A stretch of DNA of 55,372 nt, taken from NCBI GenBank assembly GCA_001897535.1, contig MKTC01000035.1:1-55372 (forward strand), written 5' to 3'. The notes below the pieces were generated by a model. The model was not told the DNA's origin. It saw only the letters and a program-made list of their open reading frames with translations, and did not search any database. This DNA comes from Bacteroidetes bacterium 37-13. Its GTDB lineage: Bacteria > Bacteroidota > Bacteroidia > Chitinophagales > LD1. Within the stretch, counting starts at the first letter, position 1; every line of letters starts with the position of its first letter. Both the position numbers and the translations under genes were made by a program. This document shows, piece by piece, positions 26,559 through 35,175 of the stretch.

Positions 26559-27662
26559 CTAATTGCAAGCAGTTGCTTTTTGTTTCTTCAAAATAGCGAT
26601 TAATTCGTCTTTGTAAAATTTCCGCTCGATGGTACGAACGAGTTTCCCAATAATTTTCTGTTTTGGATTTTGAAGTAGAGTTTCGTAGATGTAAGTGCCG
26701 ACTGTTTTATTGCTGTTTTTGATAGTAATTTCAGTTCTTGCTTTTATTTTCTTGTAAATTTTATCTTGGTCTTTTTTTGACATTAGATTAATTTCATCAA
26801 AAGAAGGAAGCGGAGTGATTTTTCGTTTTTCTTTCCCGGTAGTGTCTGTTCGTTTATCTTTTACTATTTTTATTACACCATTTTCATACTCTTCAGTAAT
26901 TAAAAACTCTCTTTCTGTATTTAGCCAATTTGGTTCAGAAGTAAACGTTGCAGAATATTCCCAACCATTTTCAAATTGAAATTTATACCAAGTTTTTTTA
27001 TTGTTCTTTTTGTCTATTTCTCCTTTTTCAACTGATACTATTTTTAAAAGTTCACAGTATTCTTTAATGTCGGAATTATTTTCCTCCTCTTCCCCTCTCA
27101 ATTGGTAATAACCTCGTTTTTGATTGAAATTTAAAATGAGCCAAGCTAATTCTTCTTTTTCCAATCGTTGGGTCAATGCTTTTTTTCGCAAATAGTAAAT
27201 CGTCCAATCGTAAGGAATTAATTTTCCGTTAGAAACTAATTCTGGTTGATGAGATTTGAATTCTTCCAGCATTTCTTGAAACGATTTTTTGAAAATAAAT
27301 TCTGAACCATGGTAAGCTAATTTTGGCTCCGTTTCTTCTTTAAATTTTCCAAACCGTTTAGTAAAATCAATTTGCGCAGCAAAATGTTCAGGTAAAAAAC
27401 CTAAAGCATTCAACACACGGTGTAATCGTTCTCTCCTTAAAAGATTTCTTTCTCTTAATCGTCTTATTCCTCTGAAATTTGTTCTGTCGGCAGTTTTTGA
27501 AACAGAACCACCTTCTGCAAATTTCCCAATTTCACCTGCATCCATCGGAATAATCCTACTCCCCATTCCAATTATCCCACCTTTTTTGTTGTCAAAGTCT
27601 TGTTGAATTAATGCCCATCCAATACTATTTGTCCCTAAATCTAATCCTAAAATCTTTTTCAT
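26559..27662 (-). pseudogene. cas9: Truncated Cas9 (type II-C), N-terminal stump
   Basis: The open frame is 367 residues, about a quarter of a full Bacteroidota Cas9. It has the RuvC-I motif KKILGLDLGTNSIGWAL with catalytic Asp8. The arginine-rich bridge helix is at about 60-83 (RTNFRGIRRLRERNLLRRER), and the early recognition-lobe sequence has WLILNFNQKRGYYQ. Homology stops abruptly near residue 361 (AILKKQK), then ATACN and a stop. RuvC-II, HNH, RuvC-III and the PAM-interacting domain are missing and are not found in any frame downstream. It cannot cleave DNA as a normal Cas9. There is no internal frameshift, so loss is recent or the stump is kept for some purpose. Confidence 0.93.
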
Positions 27663-27699
27663 AGTGTATGTTTTTTAGTTTTAAAAAGTTTGCTATTTT

Positions 27700-27780
27700 A
27701 GCAAAACTTTTTGATAGCAAATCACAATAAGGATTATTCCGTTGTGAAAACATTTAAGGCGGGGCAACTCGCCTTTTTTT
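27700..27780 (+). ncRNA. Probable tracrRNA of a type II-C CRISPR system
   Basis: Divergent from cas9, this plus-strand segment has an anti-repeat (TGATAGCAAATCACAA, 27712-27727) that pairs with the start of the repeat remnant at 25468 with two mismatches. It is followed by a small GGATTATTCC hairpin and the CGTTGTGAAAACATTTAAGG stretch that I recall from Bacteroidota tracrRNAs, and it ends in a terminator. The 5' end is not determined; an inverted repeat at 27683-27712 may belong to it or to its promoter. Confidence 0.72.
27756..27780 (+). terminator. Terminator of the tracrRNA
   Basis: AAGGCG and CGCCTT form the stem around a GGGCAACT loop, followed by seven T. The GGCGGGGCAACTCGCC form is the 3' end expected for a tracrRNA. 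Confidence 0.8.
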
Positions 27781-27821
27781 ATTCCATACAAATGTTTGCA
27801 CTTTTTAATTGAGATTTAGAT

Positions 27822-27848
27822 TTTGTTTTCCTGAAACCTTTATCTTTG
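27822..27848 (+). promoter_or_regulatory. Bacteroidota promoter (TTTG-N15-TATCTTTG) of the metallophosphatase
   Basis: TATCTTTG at 27841-27848 is an exact -7 box. TTTG at 27822-27825 is 15 bases upstream of it, shorter than the usual spacing. The ATG follows four bases after the box. The same octamer occurs in the CRISPR repeat remnant at 25504. Confidence 0.45.
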
Positions 27849-27852
27849 TTTA

Positions 27853-28773
27853 ATGCAAATTAACCGTAGAGAATTTTTAAGAAAATCTGGTGCCGCAGCA
27901 GGTTTGTTGCTGGCTGCAAATTTCCCTTTTGAGGCTTTCGCAAATGGTGAAGTAAAAAAGCTCACCATACTTCATACCAACGACCAACATTCACACATAG
28001 AACCTTTCCCGATGGATGGCGGACGTTTTCAAGGTTTGGGTGGTTTTGCAAATCGCGCTACGGCAATAAAAAAAATACGCAGCGAAGAGAAAAATGTATT
28101 ACTGTTTGATAGCGGAGATATTTGGCAGGGCACACCTTACTTTAATATGTTCAATGGCTCGCTGGAATTTAAACTGATGAGCGAAATGGGTTATGATGCA
28201 AGTACTTTTGGCAATCATGATTTTGATAATGGAATTGATGCAATAAATAAGTATATGCCATTGGCAAATTTTCCATTTATATGTTCAAATTACGATTTTA
28301 AAAACACGGTTTTAAATGGTAAAACTTTGCCTTACAAAATCTTTAAAGTTGATGGAATAAAAGTTGGAGTGTTTGGATTAGGAATTGAGTTGAATGGATT
28401 GGTATTGAAATCGCTTTATGGAGAAACAGTTTACCAAGATCCAATTAGTGTAGCTAACAAAATGGCAAGTCTTTTGCGCAACGATTTAAAATGTGATTTA
28501 GTGGTTTGCCTTTCGCACTTGGGCTATAAATACAAAGAAGATAAAGTGAGCGATTTAACTTTAGCCTACAATACCAAAAATATAGATTTAATTTTAGGTG
28601 GACACACGCACACGCTCATGGCAAAACCTGATGAAGTAAAAAATGCAGCAGGCGAGAAAGTATTAGTAAATCAAGTAGGTTGGGCAGGTGTAGCATTAGG
28701 CAGAGTAGATTATTTTTTCGAAAAGAAAAAGCGCGGTGTTTCTATTGCAAATGCACCAATTAAAATTGGCTAG
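27853..28773 (+). CDS. Tat-exported metallophosphatase (5'-nucleotidase N-terminal domain)
   Basis: The 306-residue protein begins with a twin-arginine signal (NRREFLRKSGAAAGLLLAANFP). It continues as a calcineurin-like metallophosphatase with HTNDQHSHIEP, FDSGDIWQGTP, TFGNHDFDNG and LGGHTHT, which supply the bimetal ligands. It corresponds to the catalytic N-terminal domain of UshA-like 5'-nucleotidases and lacks their C-terminal substrate-binding domain. In Bacteroidota that domain is often encoded by a separate neighbouring gene, but it is not adjacent here. It is expected to release phosphate from nucleotides or related esters in the periplasm. Confidence 0.92.
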   Translation: MQINRREFLRKSGAAAGLLLAANFPFEAFANGEVKKLTILHTNDQHSHIEPFPMDGGRFQGLGGFANRATAIKKIRSEEKNVLLFDSGDIWQGTPYFNMFNGSLEFKLMSEMGYDASTFGNHDFDNGIDAINKYMPLANFPFICSNYDFKNTVLNGKTLPYKIFKVDGIKVGVFGLGIELNGLVLKSLYGETVYQDPISVANKMASLLRNDLKCDLVVCLSHLGYKYKEDKVSDLTLAYNTKNIDLILGGHTHTLMAKPDEVKNAAGEKVLVNQVGWAGVALGRVDYFFEKKKRGVSIANAPIKIG

Positions 28774-28824
28774 TAAGCTACATAATTTAGTTCACTTTAT
28801 ATTTTAAAAGTTTTATTTCTAAAG

Positions 28825-28853
28825 TTGCTTAATTGTTTTTTTTTATTAAGCAA
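28825..28853. repeat. Inverted repeat with T-rich loop upstream of dnaA
   Basis: Nine perfectly paired bases (TTGCTTAAT with ATTAAGCAA) flank an 11-base loop of mostly T. It lies between the metallophosphatase and dnaA. It may terminate the former transcript, although the T run is in the loop rather than after the stem. Confidence 0.4.
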
Positions 28854-28900
28854 TTTGCAGACGTATTTTTTCTGAAAAAATCAAGTGTAGAAAAGTTTTT

Positions 28901-28929
28901 TTTTTCACAAGGTTATATACATTTTCACA
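28901..28929 (+). promoter_or_regulatory. Possible DnaA-box cluster upstream of dnaA
   Basis: TTTTTCACA (28901-28909) fits the loose TTWTNCACA pattern, TTATATACA (28913-28921) is two bases from TTATCCACA, and ATTTTCACA (28921-28929) is one base off the loose pattern. Such boxes can mediate dnaA autoregulation or belong to an origin. AT-rich DNA makes chance matches likely. Confidence 0.25.
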
Positions 28930-28989
28930 CCCGTTACCGATAGTTGTACAAAACCTAATTTTCTTAACTAATATAAAACAGACTAAAAC

Positions 28990-30426
28990 ATGACAAAGGA
29001 TAAATCAGCTGCGTCAGTATGGAGTGCTTGCATAGATATTATTAGAGACAACGTGAGTGCCCAAAGTTTCAAAACATGGTTTGAGCCAATAAAGCCGGTT
29101 GATTTAAAAGATTCTGTTCTTACAATTCAAGTGCCATCGCAATTTTTTTATGAATGGTTAGAAGAACATTATGTTTCTTTATTGCGCAAAACTATTAAGC
29201 GTGAATTAGGAAACGATGCGCGATTAGAATATCGCATTGTTGTGGAACACAACGGAACCAATCCCAGTACTGTTGATTACCCGAATTTTAATTCAGGAAA
29301 TGCTTCAAATCCTGAAACAAGTTTTCCGCTTACATTGCAAGGAAACAACATTAAAAATCCATTCGTAATTCCGGGTTTGAAAAAGATAAATATCGATCCA
29401 CAACTAAATTCAAATTGGAACTTCGATAATTTTGTTGAAGGTGATTGCAATCGCCTTGCGCGCAGTGCCGGATATGCTGTTTCGCAAAAACCCGGAGGTA
29501 CAGCTTTTAATCCATTAGTAATTTATGGCGTAGTTGGTTTAGGTAAAACACACTTAGCACAAGCCGTTGGCAACGAAGTGAAACAACTTTATCCAAACAA
29601 AACTGTGTTGTATGTTTCCAGCGAAAAATTTACCAATCAATTTTTTGATGCTGTAAAGAATAATTCAGTAAACGATTTTGTTCACTTCTATCAACTTATT
29701 GATGTGTTGATTGTGGACGATATTCAGTTCTTTAGCAACAAAGAAAAAACACAAGATATTTTCTTCCATATTTTTAATCACCTTCACCAAAACGGAAAAC
29801 AATTAGTATTAACTACCGACCGCTCACCGCGCGATTTAGAAGGTATTGAAGAGCGTTTACTTTCTCGTTTCAAATGGGGCTTGAGTGCTGATTTGCAAGT
29901 GCCGGATTTTGAAACTCGTATTGGAATTTTAGAAAAGAAAATGTATGCCGATGGAATTGAATTGCCGCGCGAAGTAGTAGAATTTGTTGCTTACAATATC
30001 AATACAAATGTTCGTGAATTAGAAGCTGCACTTATTGCATTGCTTGCTCAAGCATCATTGAATAAAAAAGATGTTGATGTAGAATTAGCAAAGAAAATAA
30101 TCAAGAACTTTGTGAAGACTATGAGCCGCGAAGTGAGTATAGATTATATTCAAAAAACGGTGTGCGAATACTTTAATGTACCGGTTGATACCTTAAAAGA
30201 AAAAACACGCAAACGCATGGTAGTTCAAGCACGTCAGCTTTCAATGTTCCTTGCTAAAAACTACACTAAAAATTCTTTGAAAGTTATTGGAAAACATTTT
30301 GGCGGTCGCGACCACTCTACTGTAATTCACTCTTGCCAAGCAGTGCAAAATTTAATTGATACCGACCAAGATTTTCGCGAAAGTGTAAATGATATTCAAA
30401 AGAAAATTCAAATGAGTATTTCATAA
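28990..30426 (+). CDS. dnaA: Chromosomal replication initiator protein DnaA
   Basis: DnaA binds the origin, oligomerises with ATP and opens the duplex. The 478 residues show domain I (about 1-85, AWSACIDIIRDNVSAQSFKTWFEP-like), a linker, and the AAA+ core. The core has Walker A GVVGLGKTH near residue 180 and Walker B LIVDDIQFF near 240. The C-terminal DNA-binding domain carries the signature GGRDHSTVIHSC. The length is typical. The 216-base upstream region holds possible DnaA boxes and a hairpin. A strong terminator hairpin follows and runs into the next gene. Confidence 0.97.
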   Translation: MTKDKSAASVWSACIDIIRDNVSAQSFKTWFEPIKPVDLKDSVLTIQVPSQFFYEWLEEHYVSLLRKTIKRELGNDARLEYRIVVEHNGTNPSTVDYPNFNSGNASNPETSFPLTLQGNNIKNPFVIPGLKKINIDPQLNSNWNFDNFVEGDCNRLARSAGYAVSQKPGGTAFNPLVIYGVVGLGKTHLAQAVGNEVKQLYPNKTVLYVSSEKFTNQFFDAVKNNSVNDFVHFYQLIDVLIVDDIQFFSNKEKTQDIFFHIFNHLHQNGKQLVLTTDRSPRDLEGIEERLLSRFKWGLSADLQVPDFETRIGILEKKMYADGIELPREVVEFVAYNINTNVRELEAALIALLAQASLNKKDVDVELAKKIIKNFVKTMSREVSIDYIQKTVCEYFNVPVDTLKEKTRKRMVVQARQLSMFLAKNYTKNSLKVIGKHFGGRDHSTVIHSCQAVQNLIDTDQDFRESVNDIQKKIQMSIS

Positions 30427-30451
30427 TAATTTTCTTTCTATAAAATGTAAC

Positions 30452-30521
30452 AAGCCGTTTCAGGTTTTCGTACACTAAAGGGTAACACCTAAACGAAAAC
30501 ATGAAACGGTTTCTTTTTTTA
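30452..30521 (+). terminator. Terminator hairpin of dnaA that contains the next gene's start codon
   Basis: A 20-bp stem (30452-30471 with 30493-30512, one G-A mismatch and one G-T wobble) encloses a 21-base loop and is followed by a T-rich tract through about 30521. It is 25 bases downstream of the dnaA stop. The mismatched A at 30501 is the first base of the ATG of the lipoprotein gene, and the T tract encodes its signal-peptide Phe and Leu codons. Confidence 0.75.
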
Positions 30522-30890
30522 CTTGTTTCAAGCTCTATTGTATTGGCTTCTTCGTGCACCAAAAACGAAACGCCTTACGAAATTTATTTCTTTACTTCCA
30601 ATAAGAATTTGCCTTCACTATTTGCCACTAAAAGCAATCATTTAATTGCTCCGGTTCAGTTGCGTAAAACACGCGATTATATTACCGACACCTCAACTAA
30701 TAAGCTCATTACTTTTGATAAAGAAGTGCGCATTGATGCGGTGGATAAGAACGGACAAGTGGTTGCTACTACAAAATTGAATTTGAAAGATGATGGCACT
30801 TTTATTTCTACAGGAGGTGGTTATTTGCATTATGAAATTAAAGTTTTAAAAGATAGAACTTTGGTGATTGACTATATTAAGCAATTGTAG
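30501..30890 (+). CDS. Small lipoprotein of unknown function
   Basis: The 129-residue protein opens with a clean lipoprotein signal (MKRFLFLLVSSSIVLASSC, lipid-accepting Cys19). A beta-rich mature part of about 110 residues follows, with no motif I know. The start is fixed by the signal peptide and falls inside the right arm of the hairpin that ends dnaA, with FLFLL codons forming the T tract. Either the gene is transcribed by read-through, in which case the structure would hide its start, or it has an unseen promoter in the loop. It is likely specific to this lineage. Confidence 0.7.
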   Translation: MKRFLFLLVSSSIVLASSCTKNETPYEIYFFTSNKNLPSLFATKSNHLIAPVQLRKTRDYITDTSTNKLITFDKEVRIDAVDKNGQVVATTKLNLKDDGTFISTGGGYLHYEIKVLKDRTLVIDYIKQL

Positions 30891-30963
30891 TCGCGCGATT
30901 CAGATAAGAATCTTGCGCAAAAATACTTTCATTACTACATTTTAGTTGGTGTTTGCTTGGGAT

Positions 30964-31011
30964 AAAATTTTCAATACCGAATTGGTTTCAAATTTCTGGT
31001 ATTAAAATTTT
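30964..31011. repeat. Inverted repeat upstream of the phosphorelay operon
   Basis: AAAATTTTCAATACC (30964-30978) pairs with GGTATTAAAATTTT (30998-31011) with one bulged base around a 19-base loop. It lies about 50 bases before the kinase start. It could be an operator or a leader structure. Confidence 0.35.
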
Positions 31012-31059
31012 GTCTTAAAATATAAATTCCTCTTATTTACGTTCTACATTCACATTCAA

Positions 31060-32712
31060 ATGAAATTTGATAAAATTCGGATTTTAATAACACTACTAAG
31101 TGTCTTCATATCAATCAACAGTATTTTTTCGCAAGATATTGCAACAGTAGATGAACTAAATGCTTCCGCTTCTGCACTGATTCAAACAAATGGCACCGAA
31201 AGCATTGCAGAAGTGCGCAGAATGGTTACCAAGTCGCTTTCTATGTCTATTGAGTTGAATTATAGCAAAGGCGAAATTGATGCCTATAATATAATGGCAG
31301 AAACTTATGAATTGGAAGGAAATCCGCAGATAGCTTTAAAGTTTAGAAAACGCGCAAGTAAAAAGCAAGCCAATCCTGATGCTCCAAGTAATGTTACCAT
31401 AGTAAAGCCCAAAACGATTGAAGACTTCGCTGTTTCAACTATTCCTAACAGTGCAAAATCGCAAGCTAAAGCAGCACAACCCAAAGAAACACAATCTATT
31501 GTTTCAGAAGAAGTGCAACAACCTATAGAAACAAAGAAAGTAGTTCAATCTAAATCAAGTGTAAACAAACCGATAGAAACAACTTCAGGAAATACTGAAA
31601 AACAAATTGAAAATAAACTAACTGAAATAGAAGAAAAGCAAAAGTTAATTGAGCAATTGCAACAGCAAAGCGTGAATGAAGAAAGCGATTCGCTTGCAGA
31701 AATTAGACAAGCAGAAATTGCAAAACTACAAGCAGAAACAGAAGCTGCTCAAAGCCAAATAGAAGCACTTAGAAAAGAAAAAGAAAATAATGATTTACGA
31801 TTAAAACAGCAACAATATTTAATGGGCTTTTTAGCTGTTATAGTTGTTCTGATGCTGATTTTTGTATTTTTTGTTATTCGCCAAATTCGAGCAAAAAATA
31901 GAGCAAATGCTGAATTGGCAAAAGCCTTAGAAGAATTAAAATCTACACAAGAGCAATTGGTGCAAAAAGAGAAGTTGGCTTCATTAGGTCAGCTTACAGC
32001 AGGCATTGCGCACGAAATTCAAAACCCATTAAACTTTGTAAATAATTTTGCCGACCTTTCATTGGAGTTGCTTCAAGAAATAAAAGAATCTTCTGATTTG
32101 GAAGATATAAAGGCAATTGCAGATGATTTAATTCAGAATCTCACTAAGATTTATCATCACGGTAAACGCGCAGATAGTATTGTAAAAAATATGCTGCAAC
32201 ACAGCCGAGAACAGAAAGGAGCAAAAGAACCTACAGATTTGAATGAATTGCTCAAAGAATTTTCAAACTTGGCTTACCACGGAATGCGAGCAACTAATAA
32301 AGATTTCAATTGCAAAATTGTACAGTCTTTAGATGCCACAATTCCAAAAGTAAGTATTGTGAAACAAGATTTAGGACGTGTGTTTCTAAATATGTTCAAT
32401 AACAGTTTCTATTCAATAAACAAAAAGATTGCACTTAATATAGATAGCTATTTACCTGCTTTAGAAATAAGCACACATGCCGAAGGCGACAAAGTGAAAA
32501 TCACTATTAAAGATAACGGCTTAGGCATGAGTGAAGAAGTAAAGCAAAAACTTTTCCATCCATTTTTCACTACAAAACCAACGGGTGAAGGTACAGGACT
32601 TGGTTTGTCCATTAGCCATGACATAATTGTGAAATTACATAATGGCGAAATGCAAGTTGAATCAAAAGAAGGCGAGTTTGCACAATTTGAAATTACATTA
32701 CCTAAACAATAA
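31060..32712 (+). CDS. Membrane sensor histidine kinase
   Basis: The 550-residue protein starts with a signal peptide (ending SIFSQ) and has a TPR-like helical sensor region (about 30-110). A long Gln/Glu-rich coiled coil (about 175-248) leads to one membrane segment (about 250-272) and then the kinase core. The phosphoacceptor is His318 in GIAHEIQNPLNFVNNF. The ATP-binding lobe carries N, G1 and G2 boxes (NMFNNSFYSI, DNGLGMS, GEGTGLGLS). It is the first gene of a five-gene phosphorelay and is followed ten bases later by a single-domain receiver. Confidence 0.93.
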   Translation: MKFDKIRILITLLSVFISINSIFSQDIATVDELNASASALIQTNGTESIAEVRRMVTKSLSMSIELNYSKGEIDAYNIMAETYELEGNPQIALKFRKRASKKQANPDAPSNVTIVKPKTIEDFAVSTIPNSAKSQAKAAQPKETQSIVSEEVQQPIETKKVVQSKSSVNKPIETTSGNTEKQIENKLTEIEEKQKLIEQLQQQSVNEESDSLAEIRQAEIAKLQAETEAAQSQIEALRKEKENNDLRLKQQQYLMGFLAVIVVLMLIFVFFVIRQIRAKNRANAELAKALEELKSTQEQLVQKEKLASLGQLTAGIAHEIQNPLNFVNNFADLSLELLQEIKESSDLEDIKAIADDLIQNLTKIYHHGKRADSIVKNMLQHSREQKGAKEPTDLNELLKEFSNLAYHGMRATNKDFNCKIVQSLDATIPKVSIVKQDLGRVFLNMFNNSFYSINKKIALNIDSYLPALEISTHAEGDKVKITIKDNGLGMSEEVKQKLFHPFFTTKPTGEGTGLGLSISHDIIVKLHNGEMQVESKEGEFAQFEITLPKQ

Positions 32713-32722
32713 ATTTAAAACT

Positions 32723-33100
32723 ATGGCTCTAAGAATTTTAGTGGTTGATGATGAAGAAGATGTTGAATTACTTTTTCGTCAAAGATTTCGCAAAGAAGTA
32801 AATGACAATAAAGTTAATTTACATTTTGCGAATTCAGGACTTTCTGCCCTTGATATATTGAAAGATGTTTCGCATCAAGATATTATTGTAATTCTTTCTG
32901 ACATAAACATGCCGGGAATGACAGGTTTAGAATTGTTAGAAAAAATAAAAGCTCAATATCCTAATAAAAAAGTAATGATGATTTCTGCTTACGGAAATGA
33001 GCAATATATGAATGAAGCAGAGCAAAAAGGAGCAGATGATTTCTTTACAAAACCTGTGGATTTTAAATTGCTTAAAGAGAAAATATTATCAGATATATAA
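32723..33100 (+). CDS. Single-domain response regulator (REC)
   Basis: The 126-residue receiver has the acidic pocket VVDDEEDV, phosphoacceptor Asp60 in LSDINMPG, the conserved MISAYG Ser and a Lys in FFTKPVD. There is no output domain, so it acts as a phosphate carrier or by protein contact. The start at 32723 begins the REC fold; an upstream in-frame ATG lies within the kinase gene and would add 27 unlikely residues. The next gene starts ten bases after its stop. Confidence 0.93.
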   Translation: MALRILVVDDEEDVELLFRQRFRKEVNDNKVNLHFANSGLSALDILKDVSHQDIIVILSDINMPGMTGLELLEKIKAQYPNKKVMMISAYGNEQYMNEAEQKGADDFFTKPVDFKLLKEKILSDI

Positions 33101-33109
33101 GTTAAAAAC

Positions 33110-34750
33110 ATGAGCGAACAGACCGAAATTGTAAAACCAATAAAAATTTTAGTGGTAGATGATGAACCAGATGTGCAACCTTTAATTACACAACGTTTGC
33201 GCAACTTGGTAAAAGAAGGTATCTGCCAATTGGAGTTTGCCCAAAATGGAGTTGAAGCAATTGAAAAAATTAAGAAAGATACGGCAATAGAATTGGTGAT
33301 GACCGATATAAATATGCCGGAAATGGACGGGCTCACATTGCTTTCAAAAATAAATGAGGTTGATAGATACGTAAAAAGTGTAGTAATTACGGCATATAGC
33401 GATATGCAGCGTATCAGAACTGCCATGAATAATGGAGCATTCGATTTTCTTACAAAGCCATTAGATGCACAAGATTTAAAATTAACACTCGAAAAGTCTA
33501 TTAAAGAAATTCGATTTGAACACCAAGCGCGTGAAGCACGCGTGCAATATGAGAATGAAAGACAGAAACGAGAGCAAGCAGAGCAAGTAGCAAGTTTAAA
33601 GCAAGAATTCCTGGCAAATATGAGCCACGAAATTAGAACTCCCATGAATGCAATTCTTGGTATGACACGTTTGTGCCTCCAACTGGACAATATGCAAGAG
33701 CAAGAACTTCGATACCTAAATGGCATTTATAAATCTGCTGAAAATCTTTTGGTTATCATCAACGATATTCTTGATTTCTCAAAAATAGAAGCTGGTAAAC
33801 TTGAGTTAGAATCCATTCCTTTTTCGCTTAAAGAAACCTTGCAAACAGTTCAAGATACATTGCGTTTTAAGGCAGAAGAAAAAAGTTTATTGCTCAATGT
33901 AATTTTAGAAGATAGTGCAGATAAAGTTGTAGTAGGCGACCCTGTTCGTTTAAATCAAGTGCTGCTAAACCTTTCAGGCAATGCAATTAAATTTACTGAA
34001 AAAGGTGCTGTAACTATTAAGGTTTCAGGAACAGAAACTGAAGGTGATAAAATTGCGCTACTATTTGAAATTAGTGATACGGGAATTGGAATTTCCGAAG
34101 AGCAGATTTCAAAACTATTCAGCAGTTTTTCGCAAGCAAGTTCTGATACAACTCGCAAATATGGAGGCACAGGATTGGGCTTAGCCATTTCTAAAAAGTT
34201 GGTTGAAATGCAGGAAAATGGCACTATTGGCGTGCGCAGCAAAGTAGGAGAGGGAACTACTTTCTTTTTCAATATTACTTATCCGGTAACAAACGATGCC
34301 GCATTGGTTGGCAAAAATACAGAAGAGCAAGTGGTGCTTTCAAACCTGAAAATACTATTGGTAGAAGATAACGCATTCAACCAAATGGTAGCAGTAGATA
34401 CACTTGAATCTGCCATAGAAGGCGTGCAAATTGATGTAGCAGAAAATGGTTTAGAAGCAGTAGAGAAGGTAAAAGCTTTTGAAACCACACCTTGGGATAC
34501 AGCAGCAAGAAAATTTCCTTACGATATTGTTTTAATGGATATGATGATGCCTGTGATGGACGGTTTAGAAGCAACGCGACAAATTAGACAACTCAGCAGC
34601 CCGCTTAAAAACATCCCGATTATTGCACTTACCGCAAATGCTATAAAAGAAGAAGTTGCAAAGTGCTACGATGCAGGAATGTATGATTTTGTAACCAAGC
34701 CTTTCGATACAACTGTATTGTTGAAAAAAATAGCTGCGTTTACTAATTAA
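33110..34750 (+). CDS. Hybrid histidine kinase, REC-HisKA-HATPase-REC
   Basis: This 546-residue soluble protein has no membrane segments. An N-terminal receiver (10-130) has Asp66 in MTDINMPEMDG. A coiled coil (about 133-165) leads to the dimerisation domain with His173 in NMSHEIRTPMNAILGM. An ATPase lobe (GTGLGLAIS) and a C-terminal receiver with Asp477 in LMDMMMPVMDG follow. A receiver at each end makes it a relay node: the first can receive phosphate from an upstream kinase such as the neighbour at 31060, and the last can pass it to the Hpt protein encoded next. Confidence 0.95.
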   Translation: MSEQTEIVKPIKILVVDDEPDVQPLITQRLRNLVKEGICQLEFAQNGVEAIEKIKKDTAIELVMTDINMPEMDGLTLLSKINEVDRYVKSVVITAYSDMQRIRTAMNNGAFDFLTKPLDAQDLKLTLEKSIKEIRFEHQAREARVQYENERQKREQAEQVASLKQEFLANMSHEIRTPMNAILGMTRLCLQLDNMQEQELRYLNGIYKSAENLLVIINDILDFSKIEAGKLELESIPFSLKETLQTVQDTLRFKAEEKSLLLNVILEDSADKVVVGDPVRLNQVLLNLSGNAIKFTEKGAVTIKVSGTETEGDKIALLFEISDTGIGISEEQISKLFSSFSQASSDTTRKYGGTGLGLAISKKLVEMQENGTIGVRSKVGEGTTFFFNITYPVTNDAALVGKNTEEQVVLSNLKILLVEDNAFNQMVAVDTLESAIEGVQIDVAENGLEAVEKVKAFETTPWDTAARKFPYDIVLMDMMMPVMDGLEATRQIRQLSSPLKNIPIIALTANAIKEEVAKCYDAGMYDFVTKPFDTTVLLKKIAAFTN

Positions 34751-34801
34751 AATTTAAAATTTGCAATTACTTTCGTTAAACAAAGAACATAATATTTAAT
34801 A

Positions 34802-35146
34802 ATGTCATTAATAGATCTCACTTTTTTGCAAGGCTTCACCAAAGGCGATAACGCAAAAATGAAAAAATACATTTCCATGTTTTTAGATATTGCACCAAAG
34901 AGCATTACCGATATGGAAGCTATGAACCAAGAAAAGCGTTACGATGAATTAAAAGTGGTTGCGCATTCGCTAAAACCACAAGTGAGCTACATGGGAATTA
35001 AGCACTTAGAAACAAATATTAAAGAAATAGAACTATTTGCAGGAAGCAAAACAAATACAGAGCAACTTGCAGAGAAAATAGCTTATTTTAAAACCGAATG
35101 CACCAAAGCTTGCGAAGAATTATCTTCAGCAGCTTCTAAATTGTAA
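34802..35146 (+). CDS. Histidine phosphotransfer (Hpt) protein
   Basis: The 114-residue four-helix Hpt domain protein carries the phosphate-accepting His55 in AHSLKPQVSYMG. It has no kinase activity and moves phosphate between receivers. It is the only separate Hpt in the cluster and is flanked by the hybrid kinase upstream and the membrane-anchored receiver 29 bases downstream, consistent with an Asp-His-Asp relay. Confidence 0.92.
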   Translation: MSLIDLTFLQGFTKGDNAKMKKYISMFLDIAPKSITDMEAMNQEKRYDELKVVAHSLKPQVSYMGIKHLETNIKEIELFAGSKTNTEQLAEKIAYFKTECTKACEELSSAASKL

Positions 35147-35175
35147 TTTTTAAAAACTAAAACAATAAAAAATCA

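Noticed and set aside
32989-33726. A 245-codon open frame on the minus strand
   Set aside because: It lies antisense to the receiver and hybrid kinase genes, whose motifs are complete, and its own product is Ser/Cys/Phe-rich with no recognisable domain. It is a shadow of codon use.
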